From positions 1 through 27,063 of the forward strand of contig DAOVVV010000034.1 in assembly GCA_030637025.1 (NCBI GenBank): 27,063 nt of DNA, read 5' to 3'. Below are positions 1 through 9,600 of the stretch, piece after piece. Under the pieces are notes generated by a model. That model was given only the letters and a program-made list of their open reading frames with translations, did not search any database and was not told the origin of the DNA. Every line of letters starts with the position of its first letter. Position 1 is the first letter of the stretch. The position numbers were made by a program, and so were the translations under genes. Source of the stretch: JAGLHV01 sp023143305 [NCBI: Clostridia bacterium] (GTDB taxonomy: Bacteria > CBDUZB01 > JAGLHV01).

Positions 1-2
1 AA

Positions 3-2321
3 GCGATAAAAGAAGTATCTATGCCGGAAGTTATGTTGGAGCTAAGCAAGGTAAGAGGAATAAAAGAGGCAGATATAAAGCAGTTAAGTATTGATACGGT
101 CAAAGAAATAACAGCGATATACGAAGGTAAAGCAGTTGTGGCAGCGGAGGGAAAGGTTTTTAAGGAAGTAGAAGTAAGCAGAGGCATACAGAATAATTTA
201 GGTTTGGATATATCCGGCCGTGAGTATCAGACGGGAATAGGGGATATAGCGCAGATAGTTTATGGCGGGGACATATCGCAGACGGTTTATAGCGGGAAGG
301 CGGGTACAGGAATCATCCCGAAGGTTTTATTGGAGATAAAGCAGATAGAAAGAAGTGGGAATATAGCAGTGAATATAGTTACGACTTCGGAAGGGAAAGC
401 AGTAATAGTCTTAAGTGTAAAAGAAGGAGTGAAGTTTAAAGTTAAAACGGTGAAGGAAGCTTTGAGCAATGTTAATGTTCGGGAGGTAATAGTAGATGTT
501 TCGTGTTTAAATAGGAGTGAGATAAAACAAGTGGAAGCAGAAGTAGTCAGAATAATAAATTTAAACAAGGATAAGCAGATTACCTTAATTTCCGAAACTC
601 AAGGGGAAATAGTAGTCCGGGTGTTTAATAATAAAAACATAAAAGGGGAAGTATGCCGTTTGCCGGAAAATGTTATGAACAATTTAAGATTGGACATAGA
701 AAATAATAATTATAAACAGGGATTAACAGATGTTGTTGATATCGTTTCTAATCAGGGAAAAGGGATAAATCGTCCTGTGGATATAACTATAAATTATGCG
801 AAAAATTTAGAGTCGAAAGGGTTGATTGTAAATCCAATAAATCCCAGAAAGGGTGTATTGGCTGTGACTACAAAGGGAAAAGTTTTTGATTTGGGAGCGA
901 TGGAAGAAGTTTTAGGTATTCCGGCCAGAGAGATAATTGTAGATTTTGCTAATATAAAAAGTAACAGGCAGCGGCAAAAAATTCAGGAAATGATAGTAGA
1001 AGCAAGAAATAATGATATAAATAAACAGATTACATTAATAGATACTTCCATAAAAGGAAAAGAGGGAATTATAAATTCTGACAATCATAATATTAATAAA
1101 CTTAATTTGCAGAAGGCAGAGGTTTTTATTCAGAATATAAGGGATGGATTAAAGATGAGGGAAATTGCTTTAATATTTAAAGATAGGGTTGTTGTAGAGG
1201 CTAAAACACCGGCAGGGACTATCTCACCAAAAACTCCAGGGGTTGGTGTTAATGCTGCTATGGCAGGGGTTCTGGGTGGAATAACGGCTTTTACCAGATT
1301 AGATGATTTAAAACAACTTCTTTTGGGTAAAGAAACGGGTATTACTATGGATATTTTAGAAGTAAAGGGTAAAATTAGCATGCTTAAACTCAAAGCAGCA
1401 ATTGATACAATTGATTTTAAATGGATAGAGGAAGAAAAAAAATGGCCTAACATAATACAATCGTTGGTGAAAACAGTTGTCCTTAATAGACGGGCAAGAG
1501 GTACTGTTTTGATAGAAGGACAGAAAAGGGTAGTAGCCATTTGCGGGGAAATATTGGCGAAATTACCGGTAGAGAGACATTCTGAAGCTTTACAAATGGC
1601 CCGGGATATTGATATATCACAAAATCGTTTTACTTTTCCTCACTTGAAAGAGGTTGCCAAAACGCTGGGAATGAAGACAATAATATTAAAAGATACGGCA
1701 AGTGAAAGTAAGCAGTTTAAGCAAATAAAGAAAATGGGAGATAGAACTTCTGATCCGATACTTATAACTATGCCGGGTCAACAAGTAAATGTTCAAGAAC
1801 GAATAAATAACTTGAAGAATAGGTTTCATGAAGAAGGTTATATGGATAAATCATTTGAAGGCGGGTTAGTAGTAACCAGCAGTAATCCGATAGTGATATC
1901 TTCAGATGTTAAAAATGTAGGAGTAGATTTTATGAACGCCTTACAGAAAAATATAGAGATAGCTGCCAGGAAAGGGTTTCAGGTGAGTAATGTTCAAGTG
2001 AAAGTAATAACTAAAGAAGGTTCTAAACAACAAGAGGTAATGAAGGCTCTTGAAGAAGATTTAAAGCAGGCAGGAATGAAGATTATTCCCAGATTTAGAG
2101 ATAAAACCAGGATTATTGTTTCTCAGATAAATAAACAAACTATGGCTAATCTTGTTCAAAACAAGGGGGGTATTAAGGTGGCAGATGCTCAACCACCAAT
2201 ACCATATATACCGGTACTTACTGATCATAAAGAATGGACCTCTAGAAAAGGGCCGAAAAATGTTTATATACTTAATGTCCCTGATATAGGGGGAATTACC
2301 GCAATAATCGGGTCTAATTAA
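3..2321 (+). CDS. C-terminal part of a large repeat-containing protein of unknown function (5' end outside window)
   Basis: The frame is open from base 3 and ends at TAA 2319-2321. An ATG at 21 exists, but what follows has no signal peptide, only a weak purine stretch precedes it, and it lies inside repeat-like sequence, so I read this as the 3' end of a longer gene. Two copies of an alpha/beta module of about 150-160 residues can be seen: the segments at 480-600 and 927-1040 match (RE-[VI]-I-VD, then helix, then K-QITLI), offset about 149 codons, and the N[LR]xLDI segments at 192-215 and 678-700 also match. An earlier partial copy seems to begin at the window edge. The part after about 1230 contains another set of alternating strands and helices, with no motif I recognise. 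There are no membrane helices and no catalytic signature. It is followed after 122 bases by a secreted-protein gene on the same strand. Function unknown; a scaffold or surface role is a guess from the repeats. Confidence 0.8.
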   Translation, partial: AIKEVSMPEVMLELSKVRGIKEADIKQLSIDTVKEITAIYEGKAVVAAEGKVFKEVEVSRGIQNNLGLDISGREYQTGIGDIAQIVYGGDISQTVYSGKAGTGIIPKVLLEIKQIERSGNIAVNIVTTSEGKAVIVLSVKEGVKFKVKTVKEALSNVNVREVIVDVSCLNRSEIKQVEAEVVRIINLNKDKQITLISETQGEIVVRVFNNKNIKGEVCRLPENVMNNLRLDIENNNYKQGLTDVVDIVSNQGKGINRPVDITINYAKNLESKGLIVNPINPRKGVLAVTTKGKVFDLGAMEEVLGIPAREIIVDFANIKSNRQRQKIQEMIVEARNNDINKQITLIDTSIKGKEGIINSDNHNINKLNLQKAEVFIQNIRDGLKMREIALIFKDRVVVEAKTPAGTISPKTPGVGVNAAMAGVLGGITAFTRLDDLKQLLLGKETGITMDILEVKGKISMLKLKAAIDTIDFKWIEEEKKWPNIIQSLVKTVVLNRRARGTVLIEGQKRVVAICGEILAKLPVERHSEALQMARDIDISQNRFTFPHLKEVAKTLGMKTIILKDTASESKQFKQIKKMGDRTSDPILITMPGQQVNVQERINNLKNRFHEEGYMDKSFEGGLVVTSSNPIVISSDVKNVGVDFMNALQKNIEIAARKGFQVSNVQVKVITKEGSKQQEVMKALEEDLKQAGMKIIPRFRDKTRIIVSQINKQTMANLVQNKGGIKVADAQPPIPYIPVLTDHKEWTSRKGPKNVYILNVPDIGGITAIIGSN
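180..1090 (+). repeat. Two diverged tandem alpha/beta protein modules
   Basis: Within the first coding region, about 180-650 and 650-1090 encode two diverged copies of the same module. Anchors are the NNLxLDI segments (offset 162 codons), the RE[VI]IVD segments at 480 and 927 (149 codons) and the KQITLI segments at 573 and 1023 (150 codons). The changing offset shows small indels between copies. The match is at protein level; the DNA has diverged. Confidence 0.65.
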
Positions 2322-2336
2322 ATGCGGCTTTAATTA
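2315..2336. repeat. Perfect 8-bp AT-only inverted repeat overlapping the stop codon
   Basis: TAATTAAA (2315-2322) and its exact reverse complement TTTAATTA (2329-2336) flank a six-base loop TGCGGC. The left arm contains the TAA stop of the first gene. The stem has no G:C pair and no T-tract follows it, so it is not a standard intrinsic terminator. It could slow decay of the mRNA 3' end, or be a chance feature of AT-rich DNA. Confidence 0.35.
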
Positions 2337-2443
2337 AATATTTAAATCTATTAATCAAATACTCGCGCTTTCTCGGGGAGAAGTGAAGGGTCTAATAAAT
2401 GAAAGAAGGGTTAATTTTTTTTTCAGTTAAAGGTGAATAATAA
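2322..2443 (+). other. 122-bp intergenic region between the first two genes
   Basis: This is the only real intergenic gap in the window. It holds the right arm of the AT-only inverted repeat and a second weak hairpin around a GGG loop (about 2366-2385, eight pairs with one bulge). A run of nine T's at 2415-2423 and the ribosome binding site of the next gene follow. The T-run lies about 30 bases after the hairpin, too far for an intrinsic terminator. I see no convincing -35/-10 pair, so whether transcription restarts here is open. Confidence 0.5.
2431..2436 (+). promoter_or_regulatory. Shine-Dalgarno AGGTGA for the 360-residue protein
   Basis: AGGTGA ends seven bases before the ATG at 2444. 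The residues after this ATG form a typical signal peptide, which supports this start. Confidence 0.7.
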
Positions 2444-3526
2444 ATGTTAAAATTGACTAAAAAAGAAAATAGTTTATTTTTTAAATTAATGGTAATAATG
2501 GTGATTTCTTCTTTTATGGTTACCTCTGTTCCTGAATATAGTTGGGCACATTTAAGCGGGATATTAATTACTGATTTTATTTCTTCTCAAAAGGTAGTGG
2601 GTGATTTATATCGTTTACCCCAACAGAGCAAATTGATTTTTCCTTCCTTTTTTATGCAACAAATAAACAATGAAGATTTAAAAAAAGAAATAAAACAAGC
2701 GGTTAATTTTATTTATATTAGCAGGAAATTATCCGGAGAAAATAATAAACTGTTTAATACTCAAGTATGTTTAAAGGGTATAAATGAAAAAATATATGCC
2801 ACAGCAGAAGAAAGCTCAAAAATTATCACAAAATTTTGCGAGCTTCATTTAAACGGTATTAAAAAATCTTTTAATTTAAGGTTGGAAAATAATTTTTTAC
2901 TAAAATATATAAAACCAATCTTTTTTAGTCCGAATTTGTCTTTGAATAAATGGGAAGACAATCTGATTATGCTTAAAAAGCTGGGATTGCCGGTAAATAT
3001 TTTGACTGTTTTATTTGGGGAAAGGATTTTTCTTTGTTCTTCACGATATGTGCTTCAAACAAAAAAAAGACTTGTTCTTAAGGGAAAAAAAAGGATAAAA
3101 CAAAAAACAAAAATAAAAGAATGGAAAAATAGAAATAATTTTTGTTTAAACAATTTTATTTTAACGGCTTTAAAGAATTCAAATAGTAAGAATAAATATA
3201 TTATTAATTTACCTCAGGGGATAAGGGGTTCTCCTAAAACAAGCATAATAAAAAAGATTAATCAACCGGAGGCAAAAGACGAAGAAGAAGGGGTTTTTCT
3301 GCAGTCAAAACAAATCTTTAGAAATTCAAAATTTCATTTATTTTTTAAGAGTATAACTAAACACACAAAAAGTATATTAAATAATTTTCCAAAAGCAAAC
3401 CAAATCATTAATAATAAATTCCAGAAAAAAATAACCATAAAATTTAAATACTTCCTGCATCAGCCAGGGAGTATTTTTAATATTAAATATAAAATTACTG
3501 ATTTATTTTTAAAAGGTAGATCATAA
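2444..3526 (+). CDS. Secreted, strongly basic protein of unknown function
   Basis: 360 residues. Residues 1-35 look like a Sec signal peptide: a Lys-rich start, a hydrophobic core at about 11-29 and the cleavage-like end PEYSWA before His36. The giant protein encoded next ends its signal peptide in the similar PNYAYA, and both mature N-termini soon show a Pro-x(4)-[KL]-x-x-Pro-x-Ser-Phe-like patch, so the two N-termini may be related. The rest is helical with no known motif; about 200-235 and the C-terminal third are very rich in Lys and Arg. No membrane helix is seen after the signal peptide. Codon use is AT-rich like its neighbours. The 16-base gap to the giant gene suggests co-transcription and co-translation. 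It could bind an acidic polymer or another part of the giant protein's complex; that is inference. I do not recognise a family. Confidence 0.8.
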   Translation: MLKLTKKENSLFFKLMVIMVISSFMVTSVPEYSWAHLSGILITDFISSQKVVGDLYRLPQQSKLIFPSFFMQQINNEDLKKEIKQAVNFIYISRKLSGENNKLFNTQVCLKGINEKIYATAEESSKIITKFCELHLNGIKKSFNLRLENNFLLKYIKPIFFSPNLSLNKWEDNLIMLKKLGLPVNILTVLFGERIFLCSSRYVLQTKKRLVLKGKKRIKQKTKIKEWKNRNNFCLNNFILTALKNSNSKNKYIINLPQGIRGSPKTSIIKKINQPEAKDEEEGVFLQSKQIFRNSKFHLFFKSITKHTKSILNNFPKANQIINNKFQKKITIKFKYFLHQPGSIFNIKYKITDLFLKGRS

Positions 3527-3530
3527 ATTC

Positions 3531-3536
3531 GGGAGG
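3531..3536 (+). promoter_or_regulatory. Strong Shine-Dalgarno GGGAGG for the giant gene
   Basis: GGGAGG lies six bases before the ATG at 3543, optimal spacing, and lies in the 16-base gap after the preceding stop. With the signal peptide right after it, this fixes the start of the giant reading frame. Confidence 0.85.
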
Positions 3537-3542
3537 ACGGAA

Positions 3543-3653
3543 ATGTCTTTGATTCAAGGTGCGGACGGAAAATATAGATCGTGGATTAAAATAGTGGCAG
3601 GGTTAACTTTGAGTTTTTTTATTGCTACTTTTTTACCAAATTATGCGTATGCT
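3543..3653 (+). other. Signal peptide of the giant protein (residues 1-37)
   Basis: Residues 10-16 carry Lys and Arg, 15-31 form a hydrophobic core, and PNYAYA ends at Ala37 before Gln38, an AxA-type site for signal peptidase I. This predicts that the N-terminal domain is exported, or that the segment stays as an N-terminal anchor. Confidence 0.85.
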
Positions 3654-6600
3654 CAGGTGTCAATGTTGCCGCAGGCTATACCTTCGGATATGGCTTTGAA
3701 AGAGGTAATGATTAATCCTGAAAAATTAAAAGTTCCTACCAGTTTTGGTAAAATTGTAGATACTCATTGCGGGAAAGGCGATAAATTACTTATTTATATT
3801 CAGGATTTACATACTAATTATGAAGTGCAAACCAATATTTATAGTATTCTGGAAAATTTAACCGAAACTTACGATTTAAAGATAGTCGCCACAGAAGGAA
3901 CACAGGGAGAAATTGATACCTCCCTGCTTTCTACCTTTCCTTTGAAGAAAGTGAAAAAAGAAGTGGTGGAATTTTTTATGAGGAGGGGAGAAATAACCGG
4001 GCCGGAGTGTCTTTCTATAATGGGTCAAAAACCCCCTATTTTGTATGGTGTGGAAAAAAAGGAGTTATATCTTAAAAACTTAGGTTTGTATAAAAGTTCC
4101 CTGGATAGTAGAAAAAAATTGAGGGAATCATTAATTTCATTAGATAAAATAATTAAAGTTCTCCAGCAACAAATTTATTCTCCTGAAATTTTAAGATTAG
4201 TGGAAAAGGTTTCTTTGTATCAGAAAAACGAAATTTCTGTGGTTGATTTTGTTGGTTATTTGCAGGAAAGAGCTAAAGATACCAAGATAAATATAGAAAA
4301 AAGATTTAAAAATTTAGCGATATTAATAAAATTAATCCATTTAAGACAAAAATTAAATTCCGGTAAGAGCTTACAAATAGAAACAATGGCCATAGTATCA
4401 AGACTTTATGCAGTGATGAACGTTACGGAAATAAGAGGGTTGACCCGCAGAAGCCAGGAAAGCAAGGATTTAGAAAGTTATTATTTGTATTTAGAGAACT
4501 TAGCTAAGAAATATAAAGTTGATTTAAAATATTATTTTCCTTATTTAGCCAGTTATTTTGAATATATGGAACTTTCTCGCGGATTGAATAGTGTGAAGTT
4601 AGTAGAGGAGCAAATAAAATTAGTAGATGAATTGATTAATTTCTGGTGCAGGAATAAAGAAGAGAGAGAAATTATTCATTTGAGTAAAGTAATTGAAACA
4701 ATGAAGAAATTCATTGATATAAAGATGACCGGATGGGATATTGAATATTATCTAAAAAATAAGAAATTTTTTGACCGGGATAGAATTATAAATTTCTTAA
4801 AGAAAGAAATAAGAAAATATAAAAAGGAACCTTCTTCTGATATGCCTCCCGATGCTCTTCCTATGATTCTTGGCCGCTATGATTTGAATGAATTAGATGA
4901 TATACCGGATTTTAAAGAAGTCCTTACTACCAGTGAAGAATATTATGCTACCGCAGTTGGTAGAAATAAGTTCCTCCTGGAAAATAGTTTAAAAAAGATG
5001 GAGGCAGAAGAAAATTCCGTAATTGCTCTGGTTACCGGAGGTTTTCATACCCCGGGAATAACCAAACTGGCTAAAGAAAAAGGCCTTTCTTATGTGGTTG
5101 TTTCTCCGAATGTTACTCAGGCAGTAGATAGTAAGAGATATTTTGCTCTTTTAGAAGGGAAGGAAACCCCGTATAAAGATTTATTACTGGAACAAAGTGA
5201 ACTTTTACTTGCTCTTGCTTCCAAATTTATCGGTAAGGAATTTACCAGAAAGATAGCTTTTCTGATTACTAATTCCTTGATTAAAATGTATAAAAATAAA
5301 GATTGGTCAATGGAGGATATAAAAACTGAAATTGAAAATGTTTTTAACCGGACAAATGTGGAAAATGTGGAAAATTCTAAATTTCAGTTTCAGTGGGTAG
5401 AGGAATTAACCCAAAAAGATACAACCAGGGAAGTATATTCATTTAAGGTATTTGAAAATGACACCATAAAAAATGAGGGGATAAAAAGTATTTTGGCAAG
5501 CCGTATAATTATAGAAGGGGAAAAGAGATGGGAGACTAACTTTATAGATTCAAAAGAAGCTGAGGGGAATTTATCTGAAATAAAAATGGAAAAGATAAGA
5601 ATACAGAATTCCCTTAGAGGCCAGTTAGGTTTGTGGATTAGTGGTTCAATTAATTTCTTGAAAAGGGGCATGCAGATGCAATATTTTATGCATCTGGCAG
5701 GAAGAGTACAGGAAAGGGTTAAACAACAAATTATCGCCCAGGGAACCCTGGTTAACCTGGTTAAAAATACCTCCGCTTTACTTTTTTCTGCCTCGGCAGA
5801 TGTTGTTCTGGTAAAAGAAGAAATGATTGCTGAAGTACCTGGAGTGGAAGAAAAAGTGGGTGAGGTAAAAGTAGTGGAAGCGGAAGTTCCTGATGTAGAA
5901 GTGGCTGAAGTGCCGGATGTAAAAGTAGTAGAAGTTCCTGAAGTGGCAGAGAAAGTAGATGAAGTGGTGGAAGTAGTACCGCTGATTATACCTGTTATGA
6001 CTACCAGAGAATTGGGTAATGTTTCTTCTTTATATCAGGTAAAAGACCTTTATCAACAGCCCCTGCAGGATTTTCATGTTCCACCTTCTACCATTTCTGA
6101 GCAGGAGATGAGAGTAGAGGCAGAACAGGGTAAAATACTTATTCAACAGGGGAAATTTAATATTCTTAAACGTATTTCTCAGGCAAGAGGAATGAGGCTG
6201 GAAGGATATATTGAAGAATACGCCGTGGGAAAAATAAAGGGACGGCAAAATATGGCTAAAATACTTTCCGGAGTAATAATTAATCTGTTTCAATCTCTGG
6301 AAAATAAACTTAGTTCATCTAAAAAGGAATACTGGGATATTTTAGAAAAAATCAGTCAGGGGGAAATGGATTTTAATTCGGAGGAATTTTGGAATTTTAT
6401 GGCGGGAAATGACAACAGTGCGGAAATTTGGAAACTTATGCGTAGCGAAATAGCTAAGGCTTATGGTGCGGAAATATGGGCTAAAGAAAAAAATATTTCG
6501 ATAGAACAAGCAGAGCAGGAGATTTTAAAAGAAGTATTAAGCCCGATGGTGGATGGATTAACTGAGGAAATTAAAGCTGATTTAAGGCAGACAGGAGGAG

Positions 6601-9600
6601 AATTTACCGATAGTATTTTATATAAAGCACAGCTTAATCTTGATTTTGCTTATATGATTGATAATGCTGCTTTTGCCAAGGGTTTATATGAGGTGCAGGA
6701 TTTAGCGGCTGCTTATATGGCTAAAGATGGCGGTAGCTTTGTGGAAGTGCGTACGGGTGGAGGTAAGACCCTGATTGGTATGTTACCGGCTTATTTGATA
6801 GCCCTTAAAGGGGAAACTTGTCTTTTTATAACTAGAGATGCTACTCTGGTAAATCAATTTATAAAAGATAACCAAAATATTGCAGCTATTTTAGGGGTTG
6901 ATATGGAAGGATTCCTGAGGGAAGGTTCTGAAAATGTCAAAAAAGCGGATACCCCGGAAATTCAGCGTGAAATATTGAATGTTACTCCGGAAAATCAGGC
7001 AATAAGGAGAGGAAAGATTGTAGTTACTACTAGCCCTGATGTAGCTTTTACCGTGGGTTCGGATATGAAACTGAGTGAAAATGAAAAGGTTTTTCCCAAA
7101 GAATTTATATTTAATTTAATTTTTGATGAAGTAGATATGTCCGCAGCAACCCAGGCTACTATGGCTTATGTAGAAGCTTTGATGGCTGAGCCCCTCAACA
7201 AAGGGGAATTAAAAAGAGGTGTTTTTGCCGATTGGCTGGCTGTAGAATTAATCGGAGAAGGCGTAGATGAAATTCATAAAGCAGTAATAAAAGCTTATGA
7301 AAAAGGAGAAGAGCGTGAATTTTTGACTAAAGGAGGATTGGTACGAATTAATCTAACTGCGGGCAGAAAGGGCAGTCTAACGATAGCTCCGGAGGCAGAA
7401 TCTGTAATTAAGCAGTGTTATGATACGGCCCAGGAACAGGGATTAAGTTTAGGTAAATATAAAAAGTTCAGACAGATGGTAGAAGATCAGCTTACTGCTC
7501 AACTTTTACGAAAGAGTGATGAACAGTATGCATTTGAGAAAGTGGACGGTCAAATAGAAAGCAAATGTATTGAACCGGCTACAGGTGCCCGGACTAATCA
7601 ACGGGAACAAAGGATTCAGACTGCTATAGAAATTAAAGAATATAGAGCGGGAAATTTTAAGGGACAGGTCCTGGGAGAATCTCAGACCAATAATAGCCTT
7701 ACCATTCATTCTCTTATTGCTTTGGCTGTTAAATCGGGTGGTTTGGTGACGGGAATGAGCGGAACTTTCGGTAAGACAGTAACGGATGAGTTAGCTAAAA
7801 TAACAGGGAAAAAACTTTCACAGATCGGAATAGAGGTTCCTAGTCATTATGAAAGTGTGGTTGTAGACGAGGGTTTTATTTCCGGGGATACGGATTCTTC
7901 TACTATGGAAAGTATTATTAATTGGATTACTATGATAAAGAATGACAGAAAAGGGGCACCGATGTTGATGGCTTTAAATTCGGACAATACTACCCAGTGG
8001 ATAATAGAACAGATTAAAGAAGCGGTTAGTCTGGAGAAGTTTGCTTACAAAAATATTAAAGTGATTGGAGCAGAAACTGTTGTGGAGAAAATGGAAGAAC
8101 TGGAGCAGAACCGTTCTTCAGACACCTTGTTTGTTTATACGGTTACTGCTGCGACTACTGATTCCCAGATAGAACATATTCGTAAATATGGCGGACAGCC
8201 GGATACTTTACTTATCGGAGGAAAGACTATCGGGCGGGGTTTTGATGCTGGTTTTAAGACCATTAATGTTGAAGAAATCGGTCAACAGATAAAAACGATG
8301 TTGTTCGAAGCAGGAATATTCGAAGCAGAAATAGCGGAGGAAAAAGCAGCGGGTATTATTTTATTAATGGAAGAAATGCTCAATGATTTAAGAGCTGAGC
8401 GAAATATGGATATACGAAAAGAAAAAATTGAAAATATTAAAACATATTTTGATACAGTGCGTAATTTGTTAAAAGAAGGGGGAGTTAGCCTGGAGGTATT
8501 AGCTGAGTTTGAAACAATGGAACGACGGATATTTGCCCGGGAAGTATATGGTTTTCAGGGAGTTAATCAGTGTGATGATCTAACTTCTGGAGAAAGACGT
8601 CAAAGACAAGGACGGGTTGGCCGTCAAAGTGAGGCCGGTTCGACATGCGAATTAGTTTGTTATCAAAAAGGAGAAAGTAAATTTGGTGATATGATAGATT
8701 TTGAACGGGGGATAGAAGCTCCGTTGGGTGGAGTAATGGAAATGGGTAACGTCTTTAAATCTTTGTTAGCCGGAAAAATTAGTTTAAAAGAAACGTTTAT
8801 TCAGTTTGCACAAACTTCGTTTGTAGATAAATTGAAAGGATTTATATTGGGTGAAAATTCCGCTGAAGCGGCTTTTCGCAGGATGAATAGTTTAATAAAA
8901 GAATACAAACAACTTATTCAAGATCAAGGGAAAATAATAGAAAAAATTAAAGTCTCAGTCGGAGAGCAGGAAAAATCAGAATTAGAGCAACAATTAAAGG
9001 ACGTAAATGGAAAGATGGCAGGGATTAATAAGAAAGCAATTGCCCTTAAAATATATGCAGTAGATAGATTAGAAAGAAGTGATTCCCACTACCGTTTAGC
9101 TACCAGAAAGCGTAGTCTTTTTGCTACCCGGGTTTATGAAAAAATAGAAAAGTCCCGTAAGAATATTCTTAAAGCGGAAGTTACTAAATTAAACATTATT
9201 CAGCGTATTATTCAGGGTTTAAGGATAAGACAATTTTTTAGCCAGGAAGCTTTAGTCAGATTATTTATTAAAGATGAAATTAAGGATTACCGCAAAATGG
9301 CTAAAGAGATAGAAGATCCGGTTAAACGCAGTGAAATTTATCAACAGATGATTAGCCGTTTGGAAAAAGGATTAAATATAAAAGAAGGTGAACTTGCTGC
9401 GGAGTTGACTGAGGAAGCGTTGTTGTTTAAAAAATTAAAGACGAAAAAACTGGTAAATATGATTACGGAAAAGCTTATTGAGCAGAGGGGAGAGGAAAAT
9501 ATTTTTTATGTCGATGAACAAACCAATACCGGTGTTCTGGATGATGCTTTTAATTCGGTTAAAGCCCAGTATATCAGCTATGCGGAAAGCCAGCAGCACA

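Noticed and set aside
2366-2423. Hairpin plus T-run as an intrinsic terminator in the intergenic region
   Set aside because: The stem has a bulge and a three-base loop, and the T-run starts about 30 bases later, so the parts do not form the usual stem followed at once by T's.
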